From NCBI RefSeq assembly GCF_034190915.1, contig NW_026947545.1, positions 1,674,001 through 1,738,000 on the forward strand: a stretch of 64,000 bases of DNA, in the 5' to 3' direction. This DNA is from Cavia porcellus (lineage: Eukaryota > Chordata > Mammalia > Rodentia > Caviidae). The position numbers and the translations under genes were made by a program. Positions 52,432 through 63,780 of the stretch are shown in pieces; position 1 is the first letter of the stretch, and each line of letters opens with the position of its first letter. A model generated the notes under the pieces. It ran no database searches and was not told the DNA's origin. It worked only from the letters and a program-made list of their open reading frames with translations.

Positions 52432-55400
52432 TCAGCATGGGGAGGTCAGGGAACATGCAGTGGCAATGTAGGATAGGTTTCTGAAAAACATCGCGTGGTG
52501 GTGCGCATTGTATGGGTGTGTAACATTACATTCACTCGTAGCAGCGAGAAAAACATCACGGCGTGGTGTGAATCGGAGGGTCTGAATTAGGATAGGCAGT
52601 GAGTGGCAATGTAGGATGGAGAAACGCGCTGTGGGGTGGTCAGCATGGGGAGGTCAGGGAACATGCTGTGGCAATGTATGATAGGTTTCTGAAAAACATC
52701 GCGGGGTGGTGCGCATTGTATGGGTGTGTAACATTATATTCACTCGTAGGAGTGAGAAAAACATCACGGGGTGTTGCGCATTGTATTGGTGTGTAACATT
52801 ACATTCACTAGTAGGAGTGATAAAAACATCACGGGGTGGTGTGAATCCGAGGGCCTGAATTAGGATATGCAGTGAGTGTCAATGTAGGATGGAGTAAAGC
52901 ACCGCGGGGTGGTCAACATGGGGAGGTCAGGGAACATGCAGTGGCAATGTAGGATAGGTTTCTGAAAAACATCGCGGGGTGGTGCGCATTGTATGGGTGT
53001 GTAACATTACATTCACTAGTATGAGTGAGATAAACATCATGGGGTAGTGTGAATCGGAGGGTCTGAATTAGGATAGACAGTGAGCGGCAATGTACGATGC
53101 TGAAAATCACCGCGGGGTGGTCAGCATGGGGAGGTCAGGGAACATGCAGTGGCAATGTAGGATAGGTTTCTGAAAAACATCCCGTGGTGGTGCGCATTGT
53201 ATGGGTGTGTAACATTACATTCACTAGTAGGAGTGAGAAAAACATCACAGGGTGGTGTGAATCGGAGGGTCTGAATTAGGATAGGCAGTGAGTGGCAATG
53301 TAGGATGGAGATAAGCACTACGGGGTGGTCAGCAGGTGGAGGTCAGGGAACATGCATTGGCAATGTAGGATAGGTTTCTGAAAAACATAGCGGGGTGGTG
53401 CGCATTGTATGGGTGTGTAACATTATATTCACTAGTAGGAGTGAGAAAAACATCACGGGGTGGTGCGCATTGTATTGGTGTGTAACATTACATTCACTTG
53501 TAAGAGTGAGAAAAACATCAGGGGGTGGTGTGAATCCGAGGATCTGAATTAGGATATGCAGTGAGTGGCAATGTAGGATGGAGAAAAGCACGCAGGGGTG
53601 GTCAGCATGGGGAGGTCAGGGAACATACATTGGCAATGTAGGATAGGTTTCTGAAAAACATCGCGGGATGGTGCGCATTGTATGGGTGTGTAACATTACA
53701 TTCACCAGTAGGAGTGAGGAAAACATCACGGCTGGTGTGAATCGGAGGGTCTGAATTAGGATAGGCAGTGAGTGGCAATGTAGGATGGAGAAAAGCACCG
53801 CGGGATGGTCAGCATGGGGAGGTAAGGGAACATAAAGTGGCAATGTAGGATAGGTTTCTGAAAAACATCGTGGGGTGGTGCGCATTGTATGGGTGTGTAA
53901 CATTACATTCAGTAGTAGGAGTGAGAAAAACATCACGTGGTGTTGCGCATTGTATGGGTGTGTAACATTACATTCACTAGTAGGAGTGAGAAAAACATCA
54001 CAGGGTGGTGTGAATCGGAGGGTATGATTTAGGATAGCCAGTGAGTTGCAATGTAGGATGGAGAAAAGCATAGCGGGGTGGTCAGCATGGGGAGGTCAGG
54101 GAACATGCAGTGGCAATGTAGGATATGTTTCTGAAAAACATCGCGGGGTTTTGCGCATTGTATGGTTGTGTAGCATTACATTTACTAGTAGGAGTGAGAA
54201 AAGCATCATGGGGTGTTGTGAATTGGAGGGTCTGATTTAGGATATACAGTGAATGGCAATGTAGGATGGAGAAAAGCACCGCGGGTTGCTCAGCATGGGG
54301 AGATCGGGCAACATGCAGTGGCAATGTAGGATAGGTTTCTGAAAAACATCGCGGGGAGGTGTGCATTGTATGGATGTGTAACATTACATTCACTAGCAGG
54401 AGTGAGAAAAACATCAATGGGAGGTGTGAATCGGAGGGTCTGAATTAGGACAGGCAGTGAGTGGCAATGTAGGATGGAGAAACGCACTGTGGGGTGGTCA
54501 GCATGGGGAGGTCAGGGAACATGCTGTGGCAATGTATGATAGGTTTCTGAAAAACATCCCGGGGTGGTGCGCATTGTATGGGTGTGTAACATTATATTCA
54601 CTCGTAGGAGTGAGAAAAACATCACGGGGTGTTGCGCATTGTATTGGTGTGTAACATTACATTCACTAGTAGGAGTGATAAAAACATCACGGGGTGGTGT
54701 GAATCCGAGGGTCTGAATTAGGATATGCAGTGAGTGTCAATGTAGGATGGAGTAAAGCACCGCGGGGTGGTCAACATGGGGAGGTCAGGGAACATGCAGT
54801 GGCAATGCAGGATAGGTTTCTGAAAAACATCGCGGGGTGGTGCGCATTGCATGGGTGTGTAACATTACATTCACTAGTTTGAGTGAGATAAACATCATGG
54901 GGTGGTGTGAATCGGAGGGTCTGAATTAGGATAGACAGTGAGCGGCAATGTACGATGCAGAAAATCACCGCGGGGTGGTCAGCATGGGGAGGTCAGGGAA
55001 CATGCAGTGGCAATGTAGGATAGGTTTCTGAAAAACATCCCGTGGTGGTGCGTATTGTATGGGTGTGTAACATTACATTCACTAGTAGGAGTGAGAAAAA
55101 CATCACAGGGTGGTGTGAATCGGAGGGTCTGAATTAGGATAGGCAGTGAGTGGCAATGTAGGATGGAGATAAGCACTACGGGGTGGTCAGCATGTGGAGG
55201 TCAGGGAACATGCATTGGCAATGTAGGATAGGTTTCTGAAAAACATAGCGGGGTGGTGCGCATTGTATGGGTGTGTAACATTACATTCACTAGTAGGAGT
55301 GAGAAAAACATCACGGGGTGGTGCGCATTGTATTGGTGTGTAACATTACATTCACTTGTAAGAGTGAGAAAAACATCACGGGGTGGTGTGAATCCGAGGG

Positions 55401-57858
55401 TCTGAATTAGGATATGCAGTGAGTGGCAATGTAGGATGGAGAAAAGCACCCAGCGGTGGTCAGCATGGGGAGGTCAGGGAACATACATTGCCAATGTAGG
55501 ATAGGTTTCTGAAAAACATCACGGGATGGTGCGCATTGTATGGGTGTGTAACATTACATTCACCAGTAGGAGTGAGGAAAACATCACGGCTGGTGTGAAT
55601 CGGAGGGTCTGAATTACGATAGGCAGTGAGTGGCAATGTAGGATGGAGAAAAGCACCGCGGGATGGTCAGCATGGGGAGGTCAGGGAACATAAAGTGGCA
55701 ATGTAGGATAGGTTTCTGAAAAACATCGCGGGGTGGTGCGCATTGTATGGGTGTGTAACATTACATTCAGTAGTAGGAGTGAGAAAAACATCACGTGGTG
55801 TTGCGCATTGTATGGGTGTGTAACATTACATTCACTAGTAGGAGTGAGAAAAACATCACAGGGTGGTGTGAATCGGAGGGTATGATTTAGGATAGCCAGT
55901 GAGTTGCAATGTAGGATGGAGAAAAGCATAGCGGGGTGGTCATCATGGGGAGGTCAGGGAACATGCAGTGGCAATGTAGGATATGTTTCTGAAAAACATC
56001 GCGGGGTTTTGCGCATGGTATGGTTGTGTAACATTACATTTACTAGTAGGAGTGAGAAAAGCATCACGGGGTGTTGTGAATTGGAGGGTCTGATTTAGGA
56101 TATACAGTGAGTGGCAATGTAGGATGGAGAAAAGCACCGCGGGTTGCTCAGCATGGGGAGATCGGGCAACATGCAGTGGCAATGTAGGATAGGTTTCTGA
56201 AAAACATCGCGGGGAGGTGTGCATTGTATGCATGTGTAACATTACATTCACTAGTAGGAGTGAGAAAAACATCAATGGGAGGTGTGAATCGGAGGGTCTG
56301 AATTAGGACAGGCAGTGAGTGGCAATGTAGTTTGGAGAAAAGCACCGCGGGGTGGTCAGCATGGGGAGGTCAGAGAACATGCAGTGGCAATATAGGATAG
56401 GTTTGTGAAAAACATAGCGGGGTGGTGCGCATTGTGTGCGTGTGTAACTTTACATTAACTAGTAGGAGTGAGAAAAACATCACGGGGTGGTGCGCATTGT
56501 ATTGGTGTGTAACATTACATTTACTAGTAGGAGTGAGAAAATCATCACTGGGGTGGTGTGAATCCGAGGGTCTGAATTAGGATATGCAGTGAGTGGCAAT
56601 GTAGGATGGAGAAAAGCACCCAGGGGTTTTCAGCATGAGGAGGTCAGGGAACATACAGTAGCAATGTAGGATAGGTTTCTGAAAAATATCGCGGGTTGGT
56701 GCGGATTGTATGGGTGTGTAACATTACATTCACTCGTAGGAGTGAGAAAAACATCACGGGGTGGTGCGCATTGTATTGGTGTGTAACATTACATTCACTA
56801 GTAGGAGTGAGGAAAACATCACGGGGTGGTGTGAATCCGAGGGTCTGAATTAGGATATGCAGTGAGTGGCAATGTAGGATGGAGAAAAGCACCGCGGGGT
56901 GGTCAGCATGGGGAGGTCAGGGAACATTCAGTGGCAATGTAGGATAGGTTTCTGAAAAACATCGCGTGGTGGTGCGCATTGAATGGGTGTGTAATATTAC
57001 ATTCACTGGTAGGAGTGAGAAAAACATCACGGGGTTGTGTGAATCGGAGGGTCTGAATTAGGATAGGCAGTGAGTGGCAATGTAGGATGGAGAAACGCAC
57101 CGCGGGGTGCTCAGCATGGGGAGGTCAGGGAACATGCAGTGGCAATGTAGGATAGGTTTCTGAAAAACATCGCGGGGTGGTGCGCATTGTATGGGTGTGT
57201 AACATTACATTCACTCATAGGAGTGAGAAAAACATCACGGGGTGGTGCGCATTGTATTGGTGTGTAACATTACATTCACTAGTAGGAGTGAGAAAAACAT
57301 CACGGGGTGGTGTGAATCCGAGGGTCTGAATTAGGATAGGCAGTGAGTGGCAATGTAGGATGGAGATAAGCACTGCAGGGTGGTCAGCATGGGGAGGTCA
57401 GGGAACATGCACTGGCAATTTAGGATAGGTTTCTGAAAAACATCGCGGGTTGGTGCGCATTGTATGTGTGTGTGTTACATTACATTCACTAGTAGGAGTG
57501 AGAAAAACGTCGCGCAGTGGTGTGAATCGGAGGGTCTGAATTAGGATAGGCAGTGAGTTGCAATATAGGATGGAGAAAAGCACCGCGGGGTGGTCAGCAT
57601 GGGGAGGTCAGGGAACATGCAGTGGCAATGTAGGATAGGTTTCTGAAAAACATCGCGGGGTGGTGCGCCTTGTATGGGTGTGTAACACTACATTCACTAG
57701 TATGAGTGAGAAAAACATCACGGGGTGGTGTGAATCGGAGGGTGTGAATTAGGATAGACAGTGAGAGGCAATGTAAGATGGAGAAAAGCACCACGGGGTG
57801 GTCAGCATCGGGAGGTCAGGGAACATGTAGTGGCAATGTAGGATAGGTTTCTGAAAAA
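52432..57858 (+). repeat. 5,709-bp higher-order repeat, copy 3 (partial T)
   Basis: Q 52,432-54,081, R 54,082-54,289, Q 54,290-55,939, R 55,940-56,147, then T from 56,148, broken near 57,858 inside the unit at 57,802. Offsets to copy 2 are 5,709 up to the unit at 56,630 and 5,917 after it. The 208-bp step arises because copy 2 has one fused long unit (51,194) where this copy keeps two (56903 S, 57111 L). The two copies differ by scattered substitutions, for example near 52,627, 53,049 and 54,129. Confidence 0.9.
55187..55459 (+). repeat. Reference long unit (273 bp, blocks C-A-A-B)
   Basis: The long unit equals the short unit plus one further 65-bp block A: C 55,174-55,243, A1 55,244-55,308, A2 55,309-55,373, B 55,374-55,446. 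The two A copies are similar but distinguishable. In most long units A1 reads TATGGGTG and A2 reads TATTGGTG, so the second A is an old, fixed duplication, not a fresh one. Because 273 is a multiple of three while 208 is not, apparent open frames are longer in long units; that is a side effect of length. Confidence 0.93.
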
Positions 57859-59652
57859 CTTCGCGGGGTGGTGCGCATAGTAAAGGTGTGTAACATTACA
57901 TTCACTAGTAGGTGTGAGAAAAACATCACGGGGTGGTGCACATTGTATTGGTGTGTAACATTACATTCACTTGTAGGAGTGAGAAAAACATCACGTGGTT
58001 GTGTGAATCCGAGGGTCTGAATTCGGATAGGCAGTGAGTGGCAATGTAGGATGGACAAAAGCACCACGGGGTGGTCAGCATGGGGAGGTCAGGGAACATG
58101 CAGTGGCAATGTAGGATAGGTTTCTGAAAAACATCGCGGGGTGGTGCGCATTGTATGGGTGTGTAACATTACATTCACTAGTAGGAGTGAGAAAAACATC
58201 ACAGGGTGGTGTGAATCGGAGGGTATGATTTAGAATAGCCAGTGAGTTGCAATGTAGCATGGAGAAAAGCATCGCAGGGTGGTCAGCATGGGGAGGTCAG
58301 GGAACATGCAGTGGCAATGTAGGATAGGTTTCTGAAAAACATCGCGGGGTGGTGCGCATTGTATGGGTGAGTAACTTTATATTCGCTAGTAGGAGTGAGA
58401 AAAACATCACGGGGTGGTGTGAATCGGAGGGTCTGAATTAGGATAGACAGTGAGTGGCAATGTACGATGCAGAAAATCACCGCGGGGTGTCAGCATAGGG
58501 AGGTCAGGGAACATGCAGTGGCAATGTAGGAAAGGTTTCTGAAAAACATCGCGGGGTGGTGCGCATTGTATGGGTGTGTAACATTACATTCACTAGTATG
58601 AGTGAGAAAAATATCACGGGGTGTTGTGAATCGGAGGGTCTGAATTAGGATAGGCAGTGAGTGGCAATGTAGGATGGAGAAAAGCACTGCGGGGTTGTCA
58701 GCATGTGGAGGTCAGGGAACATGCATTGGCAATGTAGGATAGGTTTCTGAAAAACATAGCGGGGTGGTGCGCATTGTATGGTTGTGTAACATTACATTCA
58801 CTAGTAGGAGTGAGAAAACATCACGGAGTGGTGCGCTTTGTATTGGTGTGTAACATTACATTCACTAGTAGGAGTGAGAAAAACATCACGGGGAGTTGTG
58901 AATCAGAGGGTCTGAATTAGGATATGCAGTGAGCGGCAATGTAGGATGTAGAAAAGCACCCAGGGATGGTCAGCATGGGGAGGTCAGGGAACATACAGTG
59001 GCAATGTAGGATAGGTTTCTGAAAAACATCGCGGGATGGTGCGCATTGTATGGGTGTGTAACATTACATTCAACAGTAGGAGTGAGAAAAACATCACGGG
59101 GTGGTGTGAATCGGAGGGTCTGAATTAGGATAGGCAGTGAGTGGCAATGTAGGATGGAGAAAAGCACCGCATGGTGGTTCAGCATGGGGAGGTCAGGTAA
59201 GATAAAGTGGCAATGTAGGATAGGTTTCTGAAAAACATCGCGGGGTGGTGCGCATTGTATGGGTGTGTATCATTACATTCACTAGTAGGAGTGAGAAAAA
59301 CATCACGGGGTGTTGCGCATTGTATGGGTGTGTAACATTACATTCACTAGTAGGAGTGAGAAAAACTTCACAGGGTGGTGTGAATCGGAGGGGATGATTT
59401 AGGATAGCCAGTGAGTTGCAATGTAGGATGGAGAAAAGCATCGCGGGGTGGTCAGCATGGTGAGGTCAGGGAACATGCAGTGGCAATGTAGGATAGGTTT
59501 CTGAAAATCATCGCGGGGTTGTGCGCATTGCATGGGTGTGTAACATTACATTCACTAGTAGGAGTGAGAAAAACATCACGGGGTGGTGTGAATCGGAGGG
59601 TCTGAATTAGGATAGGCAGTGAGTGGCAATGTAGGATGGAGAAAAGCACCGC

Positions 59653-59679
59653 GGGGTGGTCAGCATGGGGAGGTCAGGG
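59653..59679 (+). other. G-run cluster at the B/C boundary (reference copy)
   Basis: Within 27 bases there are five runs of two or more G: GGGG, GG, GGGG, GG and GGG. The cluster recurs at the start of nearly every unit, about 270 times in the window. Only three runs reach three or more G, so a classical three-tetrad quadruplex is not supported; a two-tetrad form or a structure combining neighbouring units is possible. The + strand is G-rich throughout. Confidence 0.45.
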
Positions 59680-59746
59680 AACATGCAGTGGCAATGTAGG
59701 ATAGGTTTCTGAAAAACATCGCGGTGTGGTGCGCATTGTATGGGTG

Positions 59747-59758
59747 TGTAACATTACA
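59747..59758. other. Dyad TGTAA-N2-TTACA in block A (reference copy)
   Basis: Five-base arms TGTAA and TTACA flank a CA centre. The element sits at the same place in nearly every block A of the window, so it occurs once per short and twice per long unit. Where the centre is TA the whole 12-mer TGTAATATTACA is its own reverse complement, for example at 2,221-2,232. A dyad of this size could be a protein-binding site, but no binding factor can be named from the sequence. Confidence 0.6.
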
Positions 59759-59759
59759 T

Positions 59760-59775
59760 TCACTAGTAGGAGTGA
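59760..59775. other. Short inverted repeat TCACT-N6-AGTGA in block A (reference copy)
   Basis: TCACT and AGTGA flank a six-base centre, here AGTAGG. Across the array the centre varies (CGTAGG, AGTATG, AGTAGC, TGTAAG, CATAGG) while the arms usually stay intact; a TCAGT arm variant occurs in one long-unit lineage. In RNA it could form only a weak five-pair stem. It overlaps the ACTAGT site and lies one base downstream of the TGTAA/TTACA dyad. Confidence 0.5.
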
Positions 59776-60530
59776 GAAAAACATCACGGGGTGGTGTGAA
59801 TCGGAGGGTCTGAATTAGGATAGGCAGTGAGTGGCAATGTAGGATGGAGAAAAGTACTACGGGGTGGTCAGCATGTGGAGGTCAGGGAACATGCATTGGC
59901 AATGCAGGATAGGTTTCTGAAAAACATAGCAGGATGGTGCGCATTGTATGGGTGTGTAACATTACATTGACTAGTAGGAGTGAGAAAAACATCACGGGGT
60001 GGTGCGCTTTGTATTGGTGTGTAACATTACATTCACTAGTAGGAGTGAGAAAAACATCACGCGGAGTTGTGAATCCGAGGGTCTGAATTAGGATATGCAG
60101 GGAGTGGCAATGTAGGATGTAGAAAAGCACCCAGGGGTGGTCAGCATGGGGAGGTCAGGGAACATACAGTGGCAATGTATGATAGGTTTCTGAAAAACAT
60201 CGCAGGATGGTGCGCATTGTATGGGTGTGTAACATTACATTCACCAGTAGGAGTGAGAAAAACATCACGGGGTGGTGTGAATCGGAGGGTCTGAATTAGG
60301 ATAGGCAGTAAGTGGCAATGTAGGATGGAGAAAAGCACCGCAGGGTGGTCATCATGGGGAGGTCAGGGATCATAAAGTGGCAATGTAGGATAGGTTTCTG
60401 AAAAACATCGCGGGGTGGTGCGCATTGTATGGGTGTGTAACATTACATTCACAAGGAGGAGTGCGAAAAACATCACGGGGTGTTACGCATTGTATGGGTG
60501 TGTAACATTACATTCACTACTAGGAGTGAG

Positions 60531-61582
60531 TAATACATCACGGGGTGGTGTGAATCCGAGTGTCTGAATTAGGATATGCAGTGAGTGGCAGTGTAGAATG
60601 GAGAAAAGCACCCAGGGGTGGTCAGCATGGGGAGGTCAGGGAATATGCAGTGGCAATGTAGGATAGGTTTCTGAAAAACATCACGGGGTGGTGCGCATTG
60701 TATAGGTGTGTTACATTACATTCACTAGTAGAAGTGAGAAAAACATGACGGGGTGGTGTGAATCGGAGGGTCTGAATAACGATAGGCAGTGAGTGGCAAT
60801 GTAGGATGGAGAAAAGTACTGCGGGTTGGTCAGCATGGCGAGGTCAGGGAACATGCAATGTCAATGTTGGATAGGTTTCTGAAAAACTTCGCGGGGTGGT
60901 GCGCATAGTATGGGTGTGTAACATTACATTCACTAGTAGGTGTGAGAAAAACATCATGGGGTGGTGCGCATATAATTGGTGTGTAACATTACATTCACAT
61001 GTAGGAGTGAGAAAAACATCACGTGGTTGTGTGAATCCGAGGCTCTGAATTCGGATAGGCAGTGATTGGCAATGTAGGATGGACAAAAGCACCGCGGGGT
61101 GGTCAGAATGGGGAGGTCAGGTAACATGCAGTGGCAATGTAGGATAGGTTTCTGAAAAACATCGCGGGGTGATGCGCATTGTATGGGTGTGTAACATTAC
61201 ATTCACAAGTAGGAGTGAGAAAAACATCACGTGGTGGTGTGAATTGGAGAGTCTGAATTATGATACGCAGTGAGTGGCAATGTAGGATGGAGAAAAGCTC
61301 CGCGGGGTGGTCAGCATGGGGAGGTCAGGAAACATGCAGTGGCAATGTAGGATAGGTTTCTGAAAAACATCGCGGTGGTGGTGCGCATTGTAGGTGTGTG
61401 ACTTTACATTCACTAGTAGGAGTGAGAAAAACATCACGGGGTGTTGCGCATTGTATGTGTGTGTAACATTACATTCACTAGTAGGAGTGAGAAAAACATC
61501 ACAGGGTGGTGTGAATCAGAGGGTATGATTTAGGATAGCCAGTGAGTTGCAATGTAGGATGGAGAAAAGCATCGCGTGGTGG
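60531..61582 (+). repeat. 2,196-bp spaced duplication, copy 1
   Basis: Units 60622 S, 60830 L, 61103 S and 61311 L, plus the tail of 60349, match 62,726-63,780 at offset 2,196. Marks are GTGTGTTACATTAC, CTTCGCGGGG or TTCGCGGGG, GAATTCGGATAG, and a long unit with GTAGGTGTGTG. Divergence between the copies is larger than in the other higher-order repeats. Confidence 0.75.
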
Positions 61583-62725
61583 TCAGCATAGGGAGGTCAG
61601 GTAACATGCAGTGGCAATGTAGGATAGGTTTCTGAAAAACATCGCGGGGTGATGCGCATTGTATGGGTGTGTAACATTACATTCACTAGTAGGAGTGAGA
61701 AAAACATCACGTGGTGGTGTGAATTGGAGAGTCTGAATTATGATACGCAGTGAGTGGCAATGTAGGATGGAGAAAAGCTCCGCGGGGAGGTCAGCATGGG
61801 GAAGTCAGGGAACATGCAGTGGCAATGTAGGATAGGTTTCTGAAAAACATCGCGGTGGTGGTGCGCATTGTAGGTGTGTGTAACTTTGCATTCACTAGTA
61901 GGAGTGAGAAAAACATCACGGGGTGTTGCGCATTGTATGTGTGTGCAACATTACATTCACTAGTAGGAGTGAGAAAAACATCACAGGGTGGTGTGAATCG
62001 GAGGGTATGATTTAGGATAGCCAGTGAGTTGCAATGTAGGATGGAGAAAAGCATCGCGTGGTGGTCAGCATGGGGAGGTCAGGGAACATGCATTGGCAAT
62101 GTAGGATAGGTTTCTGAAAAACATCGCGGGGTGGTGCGCATTGTATGGGTGTGTAACATTACATTCACTATTAGGAGTGAGAAAATCATCAAGGGGTGTT
62201 GCGCATTGTATGGGTGTGTAACATTACATTAACTAGTAGGAGTGAGAAAAACATGACGGGGGGTGTGAAATCGAGGGTCTGAATTAGAATAGCCAGTGAG
62301 TTGCAATGTAGCATGGAGAAAAGCATCGCAGGTTGGTCAGCATGGGGAGGTCAGGGAACATGCAGTGGCAATGTAGGATAAGTTTCTGAAAAACATCGCG
62401 AGCTGGTGCACATCGTATGGGTGTGTAACATTACATTCACTAGTAGGAGTGAGAAAAACATCACGCGCTGGTGTGAATTGGAGGGTGTGAATTAGGATAG
62501 GCAATGAGTGGCAATGTAGGATGGAGAAAAGCACCGCGGGGTGGTCAGCATGGGGAGGTTAGGGAACATGCAGTGGCAATGTAGGATAGGTTTCTGAAAA
62601 ACATCGCGTCTTGGTGCGCATTGTATGGCTGTGTAACATTACATTCACTACTAGGAGTGAGAAAAACATCACGGGTTGGTGCGCATTGTATTGGTGTATA
62701 ACATTACCCTCACTAGTAGGAGTGA
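61583..62725 (+). repeat. Local 480-bp repeat and mixed units
   Basis: Units 61583 S and 61791 L repeat 61103 S and 61311 L at offset 480, including GGTAACATGCAG and GAATTGGAGAG. They are followed by 62065 L (272), 62337 S and the first part of 62545 L. The unit at 62,337 is unusual in reading CGAGCTGG and CGCGCTGG at two box positions. Confidence 0.72.
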
Positions 62726-63780
62726 GAAATACATCACGGGGTGGTGTGAATCCGAGTGTCTGAATTAGGATATGCAGTGAGTGGCAATGTAGAATGGAGA
62801 AAAGCACCCAGGGGTGGTCAGCATGGGGAGGTCAGGGAACATACAGTGGCAATGTAGGATAGGTTTCTGAAAAACATCACGGGGTGGTGCGCATTGTATG
62901 GGTGTGTTACATTACATTCACTAGTAGAAGTGAGAAAAACATCACGGGGTGGTGTGAATCAGAGGGTCTGAATAATGATAGGCAGTGAGTGGCAATGTAG
63001 GATGGAGAAAAGTACTGCGGGGTGGTCAGCATGGGGAGGTCAGGGAACATGCAGTGGCAATGTTGGATAGGTTTCTGAAAAAATTCGCGGGGTGGTGCGC
63101 ATACTATGGGTGTGTAATATTACATTCACTAGTAGGTGTGAGAAAAACATCTTGGGGTGGTGCGCATGTAATTGGTGTGTAACATTACATTCACTTGTAG
63201 GAGTGATAAAAACATCACGTGGTTGTGTGAATCCGAGGGTCTGAATTCGGATAGCCAGTGATTGGCAATGTAGGATGGACAAAAGCACCGCGGGGTGGTC
63301 AGAATGGGGAGGTCAGGAAACATGCAGTGGTAATGTAGGATAGGTTTCTGAAAAACATCGCGGGGTGATGCGCATTGTATGGGTGTGTAACATTACATTC
63401 ACTAGTAGGAGTGAGAAAAACATCACGTGGTGGTGTGAATTGGAGAGTCTGATTTATGATACGCAGTGAGTGGCATTGTAGGATGGAGAAAAGCTCCGCG
63501 GGGTGGTCAGCATGGGGAGGTCAGGGAACATGCAGTGGCAATGTAGGATAGGTTTCTGAAAAACATCGCGGCGGTGGTGCGCATTGTAGGTGTGTGTAAC
63601 TTTACATTCACTAGTAGGAGTGAGAAAAACATCACGGGGTGTTGCGCATTGTTTGTGTGTGTAACGTTACATTCACTAGTAGGAGTGAGAAAAACATCAC
63701 AGGGTGGTGTGTATCGGAGGGTATGATTTAGGATAGCCAGTGAGTTGCAATGTAGGATGGAGAAAAGCATCGCGGGGTGG
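62726..63780 (+). repeat. 2,196-bp spaced duplication, copy 2
   Basis: Tail of 62545, then units 62818 S, 63026 L, 63299 S and 63507 L (274), corresponding to 60622, 60830, 61103 and 61311. Shared private changes include the GTGTTAC form, the AGGTGTGAG centre of block A and the GAATTCGGATAG tail. Confidence 0.75.

Larger units (their letters stand above)
59660..59867 (+). repeat. Reference short unit (208 bp, blocks C-A-B)
   Basis: This unit is close to the consensus and serves as reference. In block phase it reads C at 59,647-59,716 (70 bp), A at 59,717-59,781 (65 bp) and B at 59,782-59,854 (73 bp). Each block opens with a box of the type CRCGGGGTGG and closes with an A-tract (GAAAAA or GAAAAG). 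AGTGGCAATGTAGGAT occurs in both B and C, so B and C share a second stretch besides the box. This points to an origin of the unit by triplication of a roughly 70-bp ancestor followed by divergence. A consensus unit counted by hand has 78 G, 27 C and 103 A+T. A CCGCGG site (59,649-59,654) and an ACTAGT site (59,762-59,767) recur in most units. Confidence 0.93.
57859..60530 (+). repeat. Diverged satellite units, no clear long period
   Basis: Unit starts: 57802 L, 58075, 58283 S, 58490 S, 58698 L (272), 58970 S (209), 59179 L, 59452, 59660 S, 59868 L, 60141 S, 60349 L. The unit at 58,283 ends in GGGGTGTCAGCAT, a two-base-shortened box, and recurs at 63,781 (offset 5,498) with the same shortened box at 63,988. 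It is the only hint of a period, about 5.5 kb, that would extend beyond the window. Confidence 0.75.

Noticed and set aside
57854..57875. Possible CENP-B box in units with CTTCGCGGGG
   Set aside because: The core pattern NTTCGNNNNANNCGGGN is not met: the required A and the second CGGG are missing in both orientations.
59653..59679. Classical three-tetrad G-quadruplex
   Set aside because: Only three runs of three or more G lie close together; the other runs are GG. Kept only as a possible two-tetrad or inter-unit structure.
59737..59750. TGGGTGTGT stretches resembling yeast-type TG-rich telomere DNA
   Set aside because: They occur once per block A inside the satellite unit and never as a tandem telomeric run; no TTAGGG, TTTAGGG or similar run was seen.
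59767..59785. AGGAG followed by an A-rich stretch as a ribosome binding site
   Set aside because: The motif is part of the conserved block A in every unit and does not precede a credible reading frame.
59782..59797. Resemblance of GGGGTGGTGTGA to the trypanosomatid minicircle origin motif GGGGTTGGTGTA
   Set aside because: The motif differs by the loss of one T, occurs in most units as part of the satellite box, and nothing else of a minicircle (about 1-kb circles, other conserved blocks, guide RNA genes) is present.
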